A program made the translations under genes and the position numbers. Shown here piece after piece: positions 43,497 to 51,979 of a stretch of DNA of 64,000 nt. The notes below the pieces were generated by a model. It ran no database searches. It was given only the letters and a program-made list of their open reading frames with translations, and was not told where the DNA came from. Source of the DNA: Paenibacillus sp. XY044 (GTDB lineage Bacteria; Bacillota; Bacilli; Paenibacillales; Paenibacillaceae); the NCBI RefSeq assembly GCF_002257645.1, contig NZ_NQMO01000008.1, positions 305,675-369,674 of the forward strand, written 5' to 3'. Every line of letters begins with the position of its first letter. Positions within the stretch are counted from its first letter, which is position 1.

Positions 43497-44506
43497 TGGC
43501 GAAGCAACCCCTTTCTGGCAGCGTGGATGAAGAACGGTACCCCGATGATCGCGGTCATGACGCCGATCGGGATCTCCCGGGGCATGGCGATAAAGCGGGA
43601 CGCGATATCCGCAAGCAGGAGCAGGATTCCCCCCAGCAGAGCGCTGTAGGCGATCTGCCAACGGGTGTCCCTGCCGACAAGTGCCTTGGCGATATGCGGG
43701 ATGACCAGCCCGACAAATCCGATCGGACCGGCGACCGCGACCGAGCTGCCTGCCAGCACGACGATGAGCAGGCCCATGGTCAGCTTGAGGAGCACGGTTT
43801 TCTGCCCCAGGCTTCGCGCCACATCCTCGCCGAGCATGAGCGTGTTGACCGACGAGGCAATGAGGAGGGCGACGATCCAGGCTGCAAGCATGTAAGGCAG
43901 AAGCCCCAGCAGAATGTTCAGGCTCCGGCCTTCAACGGAGCCGGACATCCAGAACAGCACTTCTTCCATCGCCCGGCCGCTAATAATGAGCATGCCGTTG
44001 GTCAGCGAGCTGCAGAAGGCGGTAATGGCCGCCCCGGCAAGTGTAATTTTCAACGGCGTTAAGCCTTGCCGCCCGGCGGAGCCGAGAATAAATACGAACA
44101 AACAGCTGACAGCCGCCCCGAGGAAAGCGATCCAGGTGAAGGAAGCAAGCGAGCTGACGCCCAGCAGGACGAATGAAGCCACGACAAGCAGGGAGGCACC
44201 CGCATTAATGCCGAATATCCCTGCATCCGCAAGCGGATTTTTGGTCAGGGACTGCAGCAGTACGCCGCAAATTCCGAGGCTTCCCCCGACGAAGGCGGCG
44301 ATGAGCGCGCGAGGCACGCGGACGTCGCGGACGATAATGTGCTCATTGCTTCCATTAAACGAAGTGAAGGCTTCGATAACTTCCCTCCAACTGGTACTGT
44401 GCACGCCAAATAGGATGCTCGCAGCAACACATAAGAGCAGGAGGACGAGCCCTGCGATCAAACCGGTCCATTTGGCAGATGATCTATGTAACCATTCCGG
44501 CTGCAC
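43493..44506 (-). CDS. Iron-siderophore ABC permease (FecCD type), first
   Basis: 337 residues; GTG start seven bases after GAGGGG. Typical FecCD parts: VRVPRALIAAFVGGSLGICGVLLQSLTKNPLADAG and GPIGFVGLVIPHIAKALVG. The stop overlaps the following permease start, which means translational coupling and a heterodimeric channel. Divergent from the binding protein gene across a 300-base regulatory region. Confidence 0.93.
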   Translation of the reverse strand: MQPEWLHRSSAKWTGLIAGLVLLLLCVAASILFGVHSTSWREVIEAFTSFNGSNEHIIVRDVRVPRALIAAFVGGSLGICGVLLQSLTKNPLADAGIFGINAGASLLVVASFVLLGVSSLASFTWIAFLGAAVSCLFVFILGSAGRQGLTPLKITLAGAAITAFCSSLTNGMLIISGRAMEEVLFWMSGSVEGRSLNILLGLLPYMLAAWIVALLIASSVNTLMLGEDVARSLGQKTVLLKLTMGLLIVVLAGSSVAVAGPIGFVGLVIPHIAKALVGRDTRWQIAYSALLGGILLLLADIASRFIAMPREIPIGVMTAIIGVPFFIHAARKGLLRQ

Positions 44507-44673
44507 GGCATACCCCTCTTTTCAATCAATCTTTAAATAAATAGATTGAACTAAAGTTTTGCATTGAAGTTCCTGTTATAAGGGCCTAATACGGCCTATA
44601 TCATTCATTTCTTTAGTTCATTCTATGTAACATATTAAAGTTTAAGTGGAGTGCATAGGCTTGTCAATGAGGC

Positions 44674-44688
44674 TGATTCTCAATTTCA
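44674..44688. promoter_or_regulatory. Weak second Fur-box-like site
   Basis: TGATTCTCAATTTCA has 11 of 14 defined bases of the Fur 7-1-7 sequence. It lies about 170 bases before the divergent permease gene. Confidence 0.35.
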
Positions 44689-44723
44689 GTCGCCGTCTTT
44701 TGGACTTCAATACGGGAAGTTTA

Positions 44724-44752
44724 TTGACAATACAGGCGCTATGAATTAGGAT
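44724..44752 (+). promoter_or_regulatory. Promoter of the siderophore-binding protein gene
   Basis: TTGACA (44724-44729), 17-base spacer, TAGGAT (44747-44752). The Fur box follows directly over the predicted start of transcription. Confidence 0.65.
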
Positions 44753-44763
44753 TAGGACGACAC

Positions 44764-44778
44764 TGAGAATCATTATCA
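44764..44778. promoter_or_regulatory. Fur box
   Basis: TGAGAATCATTATCA differs from TGATAATnATTATCA at one base. It overlaps the expected transcription start, so Fur with iron would block transcription. Confidence 0.9.
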
Positions 44779-44806
44779 GGAGATTAGAAGGGGAGAGCTT
44801 TTACTT

Positions 44807-45784
44807 ATGAGAAAATGGAACGGACTTATACTTATGCTGTTGGCTGCGGTGCTGGTACTGTCCGCATGCGGCAAAGACAGCGGCAGCGGCAGCAACGCTT
44901 CCGGCAGTACAGGAGAGAGCGGCACGGAAGCAGCGGCCACAAATGATGCAGATCGCACGATTGATACGGTCATGGGCCAGGTCAAAGTACCGGCACATCC
45001 GAAGAAAATCGTCGTTTTGACCAATGAAGGAACCGAAGCGTTGCTGTCGATGGGAATCACACCGGTGGGTGCCGTTAAATCTTGGACGGGCGATCCATGG
45101 TATCCCCATATTAAGGATAAAATGCAAGGCGTAGAGAATGTGGGTGACGAAGGCCAGCCGAACGTGGAAGCGATCGCTGCGCTTGAACCCGATCTCATTC
45201 TGGGCACGAAAATGCGACAGGAGAAAATTTACGAGCAGCTGTCCGCTATTGCTCCAACCGTATTTTCCGAAACGCTTCGCGGCGAGTGGAAGGATAACTT
45301 CAAGCTGTGGGCGGATGCGGTCGATGAGAAAGAGAAAGGCAATCAGGTACTCGCCGACTACGACAAGCATGTGGCTGACGTCAAAACGCAGATCGGCGAC
45401 AAATTGAGCACGAAAGTGTCGATGGTCCGTTTTATGCCGGGCAAGGCACGGATTTACTATAACGACACGTTCTCCGGCATCATTTTGAAGGAAGTGGGCC
45501 TCGCCCGTCCAGCGGTGCAGGATAATCCCGGGTTCTCCGACGATGTTGGCAAAGAGCGTATTCCGGATATGAACGGCGACATTTTGTTCTACTTTACCTA
45601 TGAAACCGGTGACGGCGAAGGCAGCAAGATGGAGAAGGAATGGACCGAAGACAAACTCTGGCAAAATCTTGAGGTGGTCAAGAAAGGCAACGCCCATCGT
45701 GTGGACGATGCCATCTGGAATACCGCCGGCGGGGTCATTGCCGCCAATCTGATGCTCGACCAGCTGGTATCCTATTTTAAATAA
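44807..45784 (+). CDS. Iron-siderophore binding lipoprotein
   Basis: 325 residues. Lipobox LSAC near residue 21, a Gly/Ser linker, then a periplasmic-binding (class III) fold with HPKKIVVLTNEGTEALLSMGITPVGA and NVEAIAALEPDLILGTKMRQEKIYEQLSAIAPTVF. It binds ferric siderophore for the FecCD permeases on the opposite strand. AAGGGGAG precedes the ATG. Repression by Fur is shown by the box upstream. Confidence 0.94.
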   Translation: MRKWNGLILMLLAAVLVLSACGKDSGSGSNASGSTGESGTEAAATNDADRTIDTVMGQVKVPAHPKKIVVLTNEGTEALLSMGITPVGAVKSWTGDPWYPHIKDKMQGVENVGDEGQPNVEAIAALEPDLILGTKMRQEKIYEQLSAIAPTVFSETLRGEWKDNFKLWADAVDEKEKGNQVLADYDKHVADVKTQIGDKLSTKVSMVRFMPGKARIYYNDTFSGIILKEVGLARPAVQDNPGFSDDVGKERIPDMNGDILFYFTYETGDGEGSKMEKEWTEDKLWQNLEVVKKGNAHRVDDAIWNTAGGVIAANLMLDQLVSYFK

Positions 45785-45797
45785 AATCGAACCGCGC

Positions 45798-45830
45798 GCA
45801 GGGGGCTCCGTCAGGGGTCCCCTGCTTCAT
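45798..45830 (+). terminator. Possible terminator after the siderophore-binding gene
   Basis: GCAGGGG and CCCCTGC can pair across the centre, but only a short T-rich tail follows. Confidence 0.4.
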
Positions 45831-45926
45831 TGACGGGCGCTGGGATTTGATGCATTATTAATAGTAGACAAATGTTGTAAACAAGAGTGGCTTACGGCTC
45901 TAAGCATAGAATGGGAGGATGAGCGT

Positions 45927-46394
45927 ATGCTTTCGACGGAGAAGATTATTGACGCCATGTCCGAGCAGGGACTGCGCATAACCGACCAGCGCAAGACGCT
46001 CGCCAAATTATTTGGTGAACATTCAGGTTATTTGTCAGCCAAGGATGTCTATGAGTTTATGGGCAAAAAATATAGCGGACTCAGTTTCGATACCGTATAT
46101 CGCAATCTTCGGGTCATGCAGGAGCTGGGGGTTCTTGAACAGATCGTGTTTGAGGACGGGGTCAAATTTAAAGCCAGCTGCAGCGAGGACCATCACCATC
46201 ATCACATGATCTGCCTGCAATGCGAGAAGACGTATCCGATCAGTTTCTGCCCGGTATCGATGACGGATACGCCTGATGAATTTCAGGTTGTGAAGCATAA
46301 ATTTGAAGTATTCGGATATTGTAAAGACTGCCGGCAGCCTGCGGATGCGGGGCTGAATGCGAATCCGGCGTCCGGGCGAAGCAGGGAGCATTGA
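45927..46394 (+). CDS. zur: Fur-family regulator, probably zinc-sensing Zur
   Basis: 155 residues. Winged helix: RITDQRKTLAKLFGEHSGYLSAKDVYEFMGKKYSGLSFDTVYRNLRVMQELGVLEQI. Metal region: EDHHHHHMICLQCEKTYPI, and a second CxxC in FGYCKDCRQP, both of the structural zinc site. The order and the zinc importer under a Zur box at 49325-49339 favour Zur over Fur or PerR, but the sensing site cannot be fixed by eye. GGGAGGATGAG is before the ATG. The C-terminal tail after residue 140 is extra. Confidence 0.8.
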   Translation: MLSTEKIIDAMSEQGLRITDQRKTLAKLFGEHSGYLSAKDVYEFMGKKYSGLSFDTVYRNLRVMQELGVLEQIVFEDGVKFKASCSEDHHHHHMICLQCEKTYPISFCPVSMTDTPDEFQVVKHKFEVFGYCKDCRQPADAGLNANPASGRSREH

Positions 46395-46398
46395 TGCC

Positions 46399-46680
46399 AT
46401 GGGCATATCCCGAAGAATCGTCCAAGGTCCGATCGTCATTTACCGCAAATACATTTCGCCGTTAAAACCACCGACCTGCCGCTTCTACCCGACATGCTCG
46501 GCCTATGCGATGGAGGCGATCGAAGTGCACGGGGCCGCCAAGGGTTCGTGGCTGGCCATGAAGCGGATCGCTAAGTGCCATCCGTTTCACCCGGGCGGTG
46601 TGGATCTTGTTCCCCCGCGGAAGGAGAAAGGAGGCCCTAACGCCGCCCATCCTTCCGAAGGCGAGGGTCGCCTGACTTGA
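46399..46680 (+). CDS. yidD: Membrane protein insertion efficiency factor YidD
   Basis: 93 residues. The whole protein follows the YidD pattern: YRKYISPLKPPTCRFYPTCSAYAMEAIEVHGAAKGSWLAMKRIAKCHPFHPGGVDLVP, with three conserved Cys and an amphipathic N-terminal helix. YidD helps YidC insert membrane proteins. It is four bases after zur and shares its transcript. The stop codon is part of the -35 box of the metG promoter. Confidence 0.95.
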   Translation: MGISRRIVQGPIVIYRKYISPLKPPTCRFYPTCSAYAMEAIEVHGAAKGSWLAMKRIAKCHPFHPGGVDLVPPRKEKGGPNAAHPSEGEGRLT

Positions 46681-46706
46681 CACGCGGCATGCGGGTTCAG
46701 TATATT
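46677..46706 (+). promoter_or_regulatory. metG leader promoter
   Basis: TTGACA (46677-46682), 18-base spacer, TATATT (46701-46706). The -35 overlaps the yidD stop codon. Confidence 0.85.
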
Positions 46707-46714
46707 ATGGAATA

Positions 46715-47005
46715 TATGACATTTCCGAGGAACGGATGAGTAAGAGAACGGTAGCTTATTTCAGAGAGCCGGGGCAGCTGAAAACCGGTATAAGCGAAAT
46801 CTCCGAAGATGGTCCGGGAGGAACCACTTTCGAGCAGCAGCCCTCGTTAGGGATGCGTAAGGGAGAGGCGTGATCCAGCGATAATGGACAGTGCGCGGCT
46901 GAAACAGGCCGGTACTGATGGAGCCTGCCGCCTGTGAAGGCGCAGGGAATTTGGGTGGTAACACGTGAGGAATCTCTCGTCCCATAAAGGGGCGGGAGTT
47001 TTTTT
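46715..47005 (+). ncRNA. T-box leader of metG
   Basis: Stem I has the AGAGAGCCGGGGCAGCTG apical part (46762-46779). The candidate Met specifier ATG is at 46809-46811 in GAAGATGG. The T-box sequence is GGGTGGTAACACG (46953-46965), followed by a terminator with CTCTCGTCCC / GGGGCGGGAG and seven T (46974-47005). Uncharged tRNA-Met would stabilise the antiterminator. The gene downstream is methionyl-tRNA synthetase. Confidence 0.93.
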
Positions 47006-47052
47006 GTATCCTCGGGGCCCCCGCAAAGTACCTGAATAGGGTATCACAGCAA

Positions 47053-47078
47053 AAGCCCCACTTCGTGGGGTTATTTTG
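47053..47078 (+). terminator. Second hairpin between the T-box and metG
   Basis: CCCCAC-TTC-GTGGGG followed by TTATTTT. It lies after the T-box terminator and before the metG ribosome binding site and is not part of the T-box. Confidence 0.65.
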
Positions 47079-47128
47079 TGTTCGCACAGAAGATACAGAA
47101 ACGCCGATTTTGGAAAGGAAGATGAACA

Positions 47129-49111
47129 ATGGCTGACAAGAAAACATTTTATTTGACGACGCCGATCTATTATCCCAGCGACAAGCTGCACATCGGTCAT
47201 GCATACACGACCGTGGCCGGCGATGCGATGGTCCGTTATAAGAAGCTGCGCGGATACGATGTGCGTTATTTGACGGGAACCGACGAGCACGGTCAAAAGA
47301 TCGAACGCAAAGCCGCTGAAGCGGGCAAAACGCCGCAGCAGTTCGTCGACGACATCGTGGCAGGGATCAAGGAGCTGTGGAAGAAGCTCGACATCTCCAA
47401 CGACGACTTTATCCGCACGACGGAACCGCGTCATACGAAGGTTGTCCAGGAAGTGTTTGAACGCCTGCTGGCGCAGGGCGATATCTACAAGGGCGAGTAC
47501 GAAGGTTGGTACTGTACGCCGGACGAGTCGTTTTTCCTGGAACGGCAGCTGGTGAACGGCAACTGTCCGGATTGCGGGCGGCCGGTGGAACGCGTGAAGG
47601 AAGAAAGCTATTTCTTCCGGATGAGCAAATATGTGGACCGGCTTCTCCAGTACTATGAGGATCATCCGGATTTTATTCAGCCGGTGTCCCGCAAGAACGA
47701 AATGATCAACAACTTTATCAAGCCGGGATTGGAAGACCTGGCGGTGTCCCGCACGACCTACGAATGGGGCGTCAAGGTGAAGAGCGATCCGAAGCACGTT
47801 ATTTACGTCTGGATCGACGCGCTTCTGAACTACATCACCGCGCTGGGCTACGGCTCGGAAGATACGAGCCTATTCGACAAATACTGGCCGGCTGACGTTC
47901 ATCTCATGAGTAAGGAAATCGTCCGTTTCCATACGATTTATTGGCCGATCATCCTGATGGCGCTTGACCTGCCGCTGCCGAAGAAAGTGTTTGCGCATGG
48001 CTGGCTGCTGATGAAGGACGGCAAGATGTCCAAATCGAAGGGCAACGTCGTGGACCCGGTTACGCTCATCGACCGTTACGGTCTGGACGCCCTCCGCTAT
48101 TATCTGCTGCGCGAAGTACCGTTCGGCGCGGACGGAACGTTTACGCCGGAGAGTTTCGTGGAGCGCGTCAATTCCGATTTGGCCAATGATCTTGGCAACC
48201 TTCTGAACCGTACCGTAGCGATGGTGGATAAATATTTCGAGGGCCGGGTTCCGGCGTACCGCTCCGGCGTGACCGCGTTTGACGCAGCGCTGGAGGAAGC
48301 GGCAAAGGACGTTTACGAGAAAGTCGAAGAAGCCATGGAAAATATGGAGTTCTCCGTCGCGCTGACGGCCATCGGCCAGTTTATCAGCCGCAGCAACAAG
48401 TATATCGACGAGACGCAGCCATGGGCGCTGGCAAAAGACGAGTCCAAACGCGAAGAGCTGGCGTCCGTCATGACCCACCTCGTGGAAAGCCTGCGGATCG
48501 GTTCGATTCTGCTGCAGCCGTTCCTGACCCAAGCTCCGATGAAGATTTGGGAGCAGCTGGGCATCCAGCAGGGTGAGCTGACCGAGTGGGACAGCGGCAA
48601 AACGTTCGGCTTGATTCCGGAAGGAACGCAGCTGGTGAAGGGCAACCCGATCTTCCCGCGCCTGGATGCGGAAGAAGAGATAGCCTACATCAAGCAGGCG
48701 ATGACCGGATCCGAAGCTCCTGCGAAGGAAGCAGAAACGGGCAAAGCGGCCGAAACGGCTGCGCCGCAGGAAGCGCCTGAGCTGAAGGAAGAAATCGGCA
48801 TTGAGGATTTTGCCAAGGTCGAACTGCGCGTGGCTCAGGTTATCGCCTGTGAGCCTGTCAAGAAAGCCGACAAGCTGCTCAAGCTGCAGCTGGATCTTGG
48901 CTTCGAGCAGCGGCAGGTCGTGTCGGGCATCGCGAAGTTCTATACGCCGGAAGAGCTGGTCGGCCGCAAGGTCATCTGCGTCACCAACCTGAAGCCGGTG
49001 AAGCTGCGCGGCGAGTTGTCGCAGGGCATGATTCTGGCGGCATCCCATGGCGAGCAGCTGACGCTGGCGACGGTGCCGGACAGCATGCCGAACGGAGCGG
49101 TCGTGAAGTAG
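47129..49111 (+). CDS. metG: Methionyl-tRNA synthetase
   Basis: 660 residues, class I synthetase, MetG2 type with C-terminal tRNA-binding domain. It has the HIGH motif as HIGHAYTT (about 20-27), KMSKSKGN (about 298), and a zinc knuckle with CPDCGRPVERV. The EMAP-II/OB domain (about 555-660; GIEDFAKVELRVAQVIACE) is linked by an Ala/Glu-rich stretch. It charges tRNA-Met. Expression is set by the T-box leader. Confidence 0.98.
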   Translation: MADKKTFYLTTPIYYPSDKLHIGHAYTTVAGDAMVRYKKLRGYDVRYLTGTDEHGQKIERKAAEAGKTPQQFVDDIVAGIKELWKKLDISNDDFIRTTEPRHTKVVQEVFERLLAQGDIYKGEYEGWYCTPDESFFLERQLVNGNCPDCGRPVERVKEESYFFRMSKYVDRLLQYYEDHPDFIQPVSRKNEMINNFIKPGLEDLAVSRTTYEWGVKVKSDPKHVIYVWIDALLNYITALGYGSEDTSLFDKYWPADVHLMSKEIVRFHTIYWPIILMALDLPLPKKVFAHGWLLMKDGKMSKSKGNVVDPVTLIDRYGLDALRYYLLREVPFGADGTFTPESFVERVNSDLANDLGNLLNRTVAMVDKYFEGRVPAYRSGVTAFDAALEEAAKDVYEKVEEAMENMEFSVALTAIGQFISRSNKYIDETQPWALAKDESKREELASVMTHLVESLRIGSILLQPFLTQAPMKIWEQLGIQQGELTEWDSGKTFGLIPEGTQLVKGNPIFPRLDAEEEIAYIKQAMTGSEAPAKEAETGKAAETAAPQEAPELKEEIGIEDFAKVELRVAQVIACEPVKKADKLLKLQLDLGFEQRQVVSGIAKFYTPEELVGRKVICVTNLKPVKLRGELSQGMILAASHGEQLTLATVPDSMPNGAVVK

Positions 49112-49154
49112 GAACGCGAAATATAGAGCGTCGATAGGCAAGCATTATCATTCA

Positions 49155-49193
49155 GAAGGCGGAATCCCGTAAGCAGAGGGCTTCCGTCTTTTG
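49155..49193 (+). terminator. metG terminator
   Basis: Imperfect stem AAGgCGGAAtCCC / GGGcTTCCGtCTT followed by TTTTGTTG. Confidence 0.7.
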
Positions 49194-49324
49194 TTGTCCA
49201 GCATATGATTCTCATGAGTGACCCGCCATTTTTCAGAATCAGAGCAACAGTAGATAGCAATCACTTGGCCTCGAGATTTTGCCGCCAAGGTTGACAAATA
49301 AAAAAAGCCCATTCATAATCTTAT

Positions 49325-49339
49325 TAGTAAAAGTTACGA
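49325..49339. promoter_or_regulatory. Zur box
   Basis: TAGTAAAAGTTACGA shares 11 of 14 defined bases with the Bacillus Zur sequence TCGTAATnATTACGA. It is 19 bases upstream of the zinc-binding protein gene. Confidence 0.7.
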
Positions 49340-49358
49340 TTAGTGGGAGAGTTCATCT

Positions 49359-50324
49359 GTGAATATGAGAAATGTGATCAAGCGGATTCTGGCGCCTTCG
49401 TTCCTTCTGCTGGCCATGCTGGTATTTGCCGGCTGCGATAATTCAGGGAACGCACAGCTGGATCCGGACAAAATGAATGTCATTACGACGTTTTATCCGA
49501 TTTATGAATTTGCCAAGGAAATCGGCGGCGAGGACGCCAACGTCATCAATTTGCTGCCGGCCGGCGTCGAACCGCATGATTGGACGCCGCGGAGCCAGGA
49601 TATCGTTAACACGTCCAAGTCGCAATTGTTTTTATATAACGGTGCCGGGCTCGAAGGCTGGGTGCCGAATTTTCTGAAGGGGCTGAACCGGGACTCCAAG
49701 GTGAAGGCCGTTGAGGTCAGCCAGGGTATCCAGCTGATCGAAGGCGAGGAAGACGGCGGGCATGATCTTGAAGGCGAGGGGATGGGGACCGGGCACAAGC
49801 ATCATATCGACCCCCACACCTGGGTCAGCCCGAAATCGGCCATCATTATGGCCGAGAACATCAAGAACAGCTATGTGGAGGCCGACCCGCAGCATGCGCA
49901 GGCTTACGAAGCGCGGTACGCGGAGCTCAGCCGGAAGCTGCAGGAGCTCGACCGCAAGTTCGAGACGGAGCTGTCACAGGTTCCGCACCATAAAATCGTC
50001 GTATCCCATCAGGCTTTCGGCTACCTGTGCCGCGATTACGGCTTGGAGCAGCATCCCATCATGGGCTTGTCTCCGGATGCCGAGCCCCGGGCCCGCGATT
50101 TGGTGGAGCTGTCGAACCTGGTAAAGTCGGAAGGAATCAAATATATCTTTTTCGAAGAGCTGGTCTCCGACCGGCTGGCCAAAACGCTGGCGTCCGAAAC
50201 CGGAGCGACCGTGTCCGTCCTGAACCCCCTGGAAGGTCTGACGAAGGAGGAGCAGGAGCGGGGCGACGACTATTTTACCTTGATGGACAAAAATTTGCAT
50301 CATCTCGTACTCGCATTACAATAA
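49359..50324 (+). CDS. znuA: Zinc ABC transporter binding lipoprotein
   Basis: 321 residues, GTG start. Lipobox VFAGC near residue 26. Cluster A-I binding protein (class of ZnuA/AdcA): NVITTFYPIYEFAKEIGG, LPAGVEPHDWTPRSQDI, then an acidic, His-containing loop (EGEEDGGHDLEGEGMGTGHKHH) that may handle Zn2+, DPHTWVSP and KIVVSHQAFGYL with the conserved His ligands. First gene of a zinc importer operon with a Zur box in front. Manganese specificity cannot be excluded by sequence alone, but the His-rich loop favours zinc. Confidence 0.92.
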   Translation: MNMRNVIKRILAPSFLLLAMLVFAGCDNSGNAQLDPDKMNVITTFYPIYEFAKEIGGEDANVINLLPAGVEPHDWTPRSQDIVNTSKSQLFLYNGAGLEGWVPNFLKGLNRDSKVKAVEVSQGIQLIEGEEDGGHDLEGEGMGTGHKHHIDPHTWVSPKSAIIMAENIKNSYVEADPQHAQAYEARYAELSRKLQELDRKFETELSQVPHHKIVVSHQAFGYLCRDYGLEQHPIMGLSPDAEPRARDLVELSNLVKSEGIKYIFFEELVSDRLAKTLASETGATVSVLNPLEGLTKEEQERGDDYFTLMDKNLHHLVLALQ

Positions 50325-50354
50325 ATGAAGCAACTACAGAAAGGCGGATTTCGC

Positions 50355-51107
50355 ATGTTTACGCCGATGATTGACGATTGTCATCAACCGATTATCGAGA
50401 TGGAGAATATCTCATTTTCATACAGGGACCAAAAGGTAATTTCTGATCTGAACTTTACCGTGAAGGAGCGCGATTTTGTCGGCATTATCGGCTCCAACGG
50501 GGCGGGCAAGACGACGCTGCTGCGGATGATCGTTGGCCTCCTGCCCAGCGGCCAGGGCAGCATCCGGTTGTTCGGCCAGCCGATCCGCAGGTTCAAGGAC
50601 TGGGAACGGGTCGGCTATGTCCCGCAGAAAAATTCGTTTAACCCGCTGTTTCCGGCTACCGTTCGCGAGGTGGTCCTTTCCGGCCTGTACAATAACAAGA
50701 ACCTGTTCCGCCGGGTTAATAGACGGATGCAGCAGCAGTGCGACGATGCGCTTGAAGTGATGCGGATCCAGGATATCGCCGGCAAACGGATCGGCGAGCT
50801 GTCAGGCGGTCAGCAGCAGCGCGCTTTCCTGGCGCGGGCCTTGATCAACCATCCCGATCTGCTTATTCTGGACGAGCCTACGGTCGGCATTGACGCGGAG
50901 ACCCAGGCCGGATTTTTCGAACTGATTACCCACATGCACCGGCATCATCATATGACGCTGCTTATGGTGTCGCACGATATGGACATGATCGAGGGGTATT
51001 TGGGCGAGAAGCCGAAGCAGAAGAACGGCAAAATTGATTTTTTCGTCAGACATTCCCATGAAATTCAGGACTGCGAGGTTCAGGACCTGCAGCATTCGTT
51101 GTCATAA
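50355..51107 (+). CDS. znuC: Zinc ABC transporter ATP-binding protein
   Basis: 250 residues. Walker A GSNGAGKTTLL, Q-loop GYVPQKN, ABC signature LSGGQQQRAFLARAL, Walker B LLILDEPTVGID and the switch His in MVSHD. AAAGGCGG fits ATG 50355. The last 30 residues extend past the usual end. It energises the importer with 49359 and 51153. Confidence 0.95.
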   Translation: MFTPMIDDCHQPIIEMENISFSYRDQKVISDLNFTVKERDFVGIIGSNGAGKTTLLRMIVGLLPSGQGSIRLFGQPIRRFKDWERVGYVPQKNSFNPLFPATVREVVLSGLYNNKNLFRRVNRRMQQQCDDALEVMRIQDIAGKRIGELSGGQQQRAFLARALINHPDLLILDEPTVGIDAETQAGFFELITHMHRHHHMTLLMVSHDMDMIEGYLGEKPKQKNGKIDFFVRHSHEIQDCEVQDLQHSLS

Positions 51108-51152
51108 AAGCACACTAGTTCAAACTATTAAAAGCATCCGAAGGAGTCGTTA

Positions 51153-51965
51153 TTGTTGGCTATAGAAATTATCCTCAGTGATTTTTTTCAAAGGGCGCTT
51201 GCCGGCGGTCTGCTCATCGGGATCACCGCGCCGCTGATCGGTATTTTCCTCGTGCTGCGGCGTCTGTCCATGATCGGCGACACGCTCGCGCATGTCACGA
51301 TCGCCGGTGTGGCGCTCGGCTTTCTGATTGAGCTGTACCCCCTAGGAGCGGGGCTAGTATTTGCGGTCCTGGCTTCCTTTGCGATAGAAAAGCTCAGAAA
51401 AGCGTATAAAAGCTATGCCGAGCTGTCGATTGCGATCATTATGTCCGGCGGCGTTGCGCTGGCTTCTTTGTTTTTCACACTCGGGATGGGTTACAATACA
51501 GATGTGATGAGCTATTTGTTCGGCAGCATTTATACGCTGGATACCCAGGATCTATACGTGGTGGGCGCCGTGACGCTGGTCGTCGTGGTCGTCATTTCGC
51601 TCTTTTTCAAAGAGTTTTTCCTGCTCAGCTTTGAAGAAGATGCCGCGAGCGTGAGCGGTCTGCCTGTGCGCATGATGAACATGCTGATCACCGTCCTGAC
51701 GGCGCTCGTCATCAGCACGGCCATCAAAATCGTCGGCGCCCTGCTCGTATCGGCACTGCTGACCATTCCGGTCGCCATCAGCCTGCTGATCGCCAGAAGC
51801 TTCAAAACTTCCGTCATCCTGTCGGTGGTCATTTCGGAGATTGCCGTTGTGGGGGGACTCGTGATCGCTGGCGTTTGGAACCTGGCTCCGGGAGCAACCA
51901 TCGTGCTGCTGCTGATTGCACTGCTAATTTTGACGATGGCGGGCAAGAAGGGATTATCAACGTAG
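51153..51965 (+). CDS. znuB: Zinc ABC transporter permease
   Basis: 270 residues with eight or more hydrophobic segments. ABC-3 family: RALAGGLLIGITAPLIGIFLVLRRLSMIGDTLAHVTIAGVALGFLI and GALLVSALLTIPVAISLLIARSF. TTG start (51153 or 51156) after AAGGAG. A 14-base gap separates it from the ccdA-like gene, which is likely in the same operon. Confidence 0.93.
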   Translation: MLAIEIILSDFFQRALAGGLLIGITAPLIGIFLVLRRLSMIGDTLAHVTIAGVALGFLIELYPLGAGLVFAVLASFAIEKLRKAYKSYAELSIAIIMSGGVALASLFFTLGMGYNTDVMSYLFGSIYTLDTQDLYVVGAVTLVVVVVISLFFKEFFLLSFEEDAASVSGLPVRMMNMLITVLTALVISTAIKIVGALLVSALLTIPVAISLLIARSFKTSVILSVVISEIAVVGGLVIAGVWNLAPGATIVLLLIALLILTMAGKKGLST

Positions 51966-51979
51966 GAGGTACTTGTCCT

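Noticed and set aside
47870..49141. 423-codon minus-strand frame opposite metG
   Set aside because: Shadow of metG; no ribosome binding site and no family resemblance.
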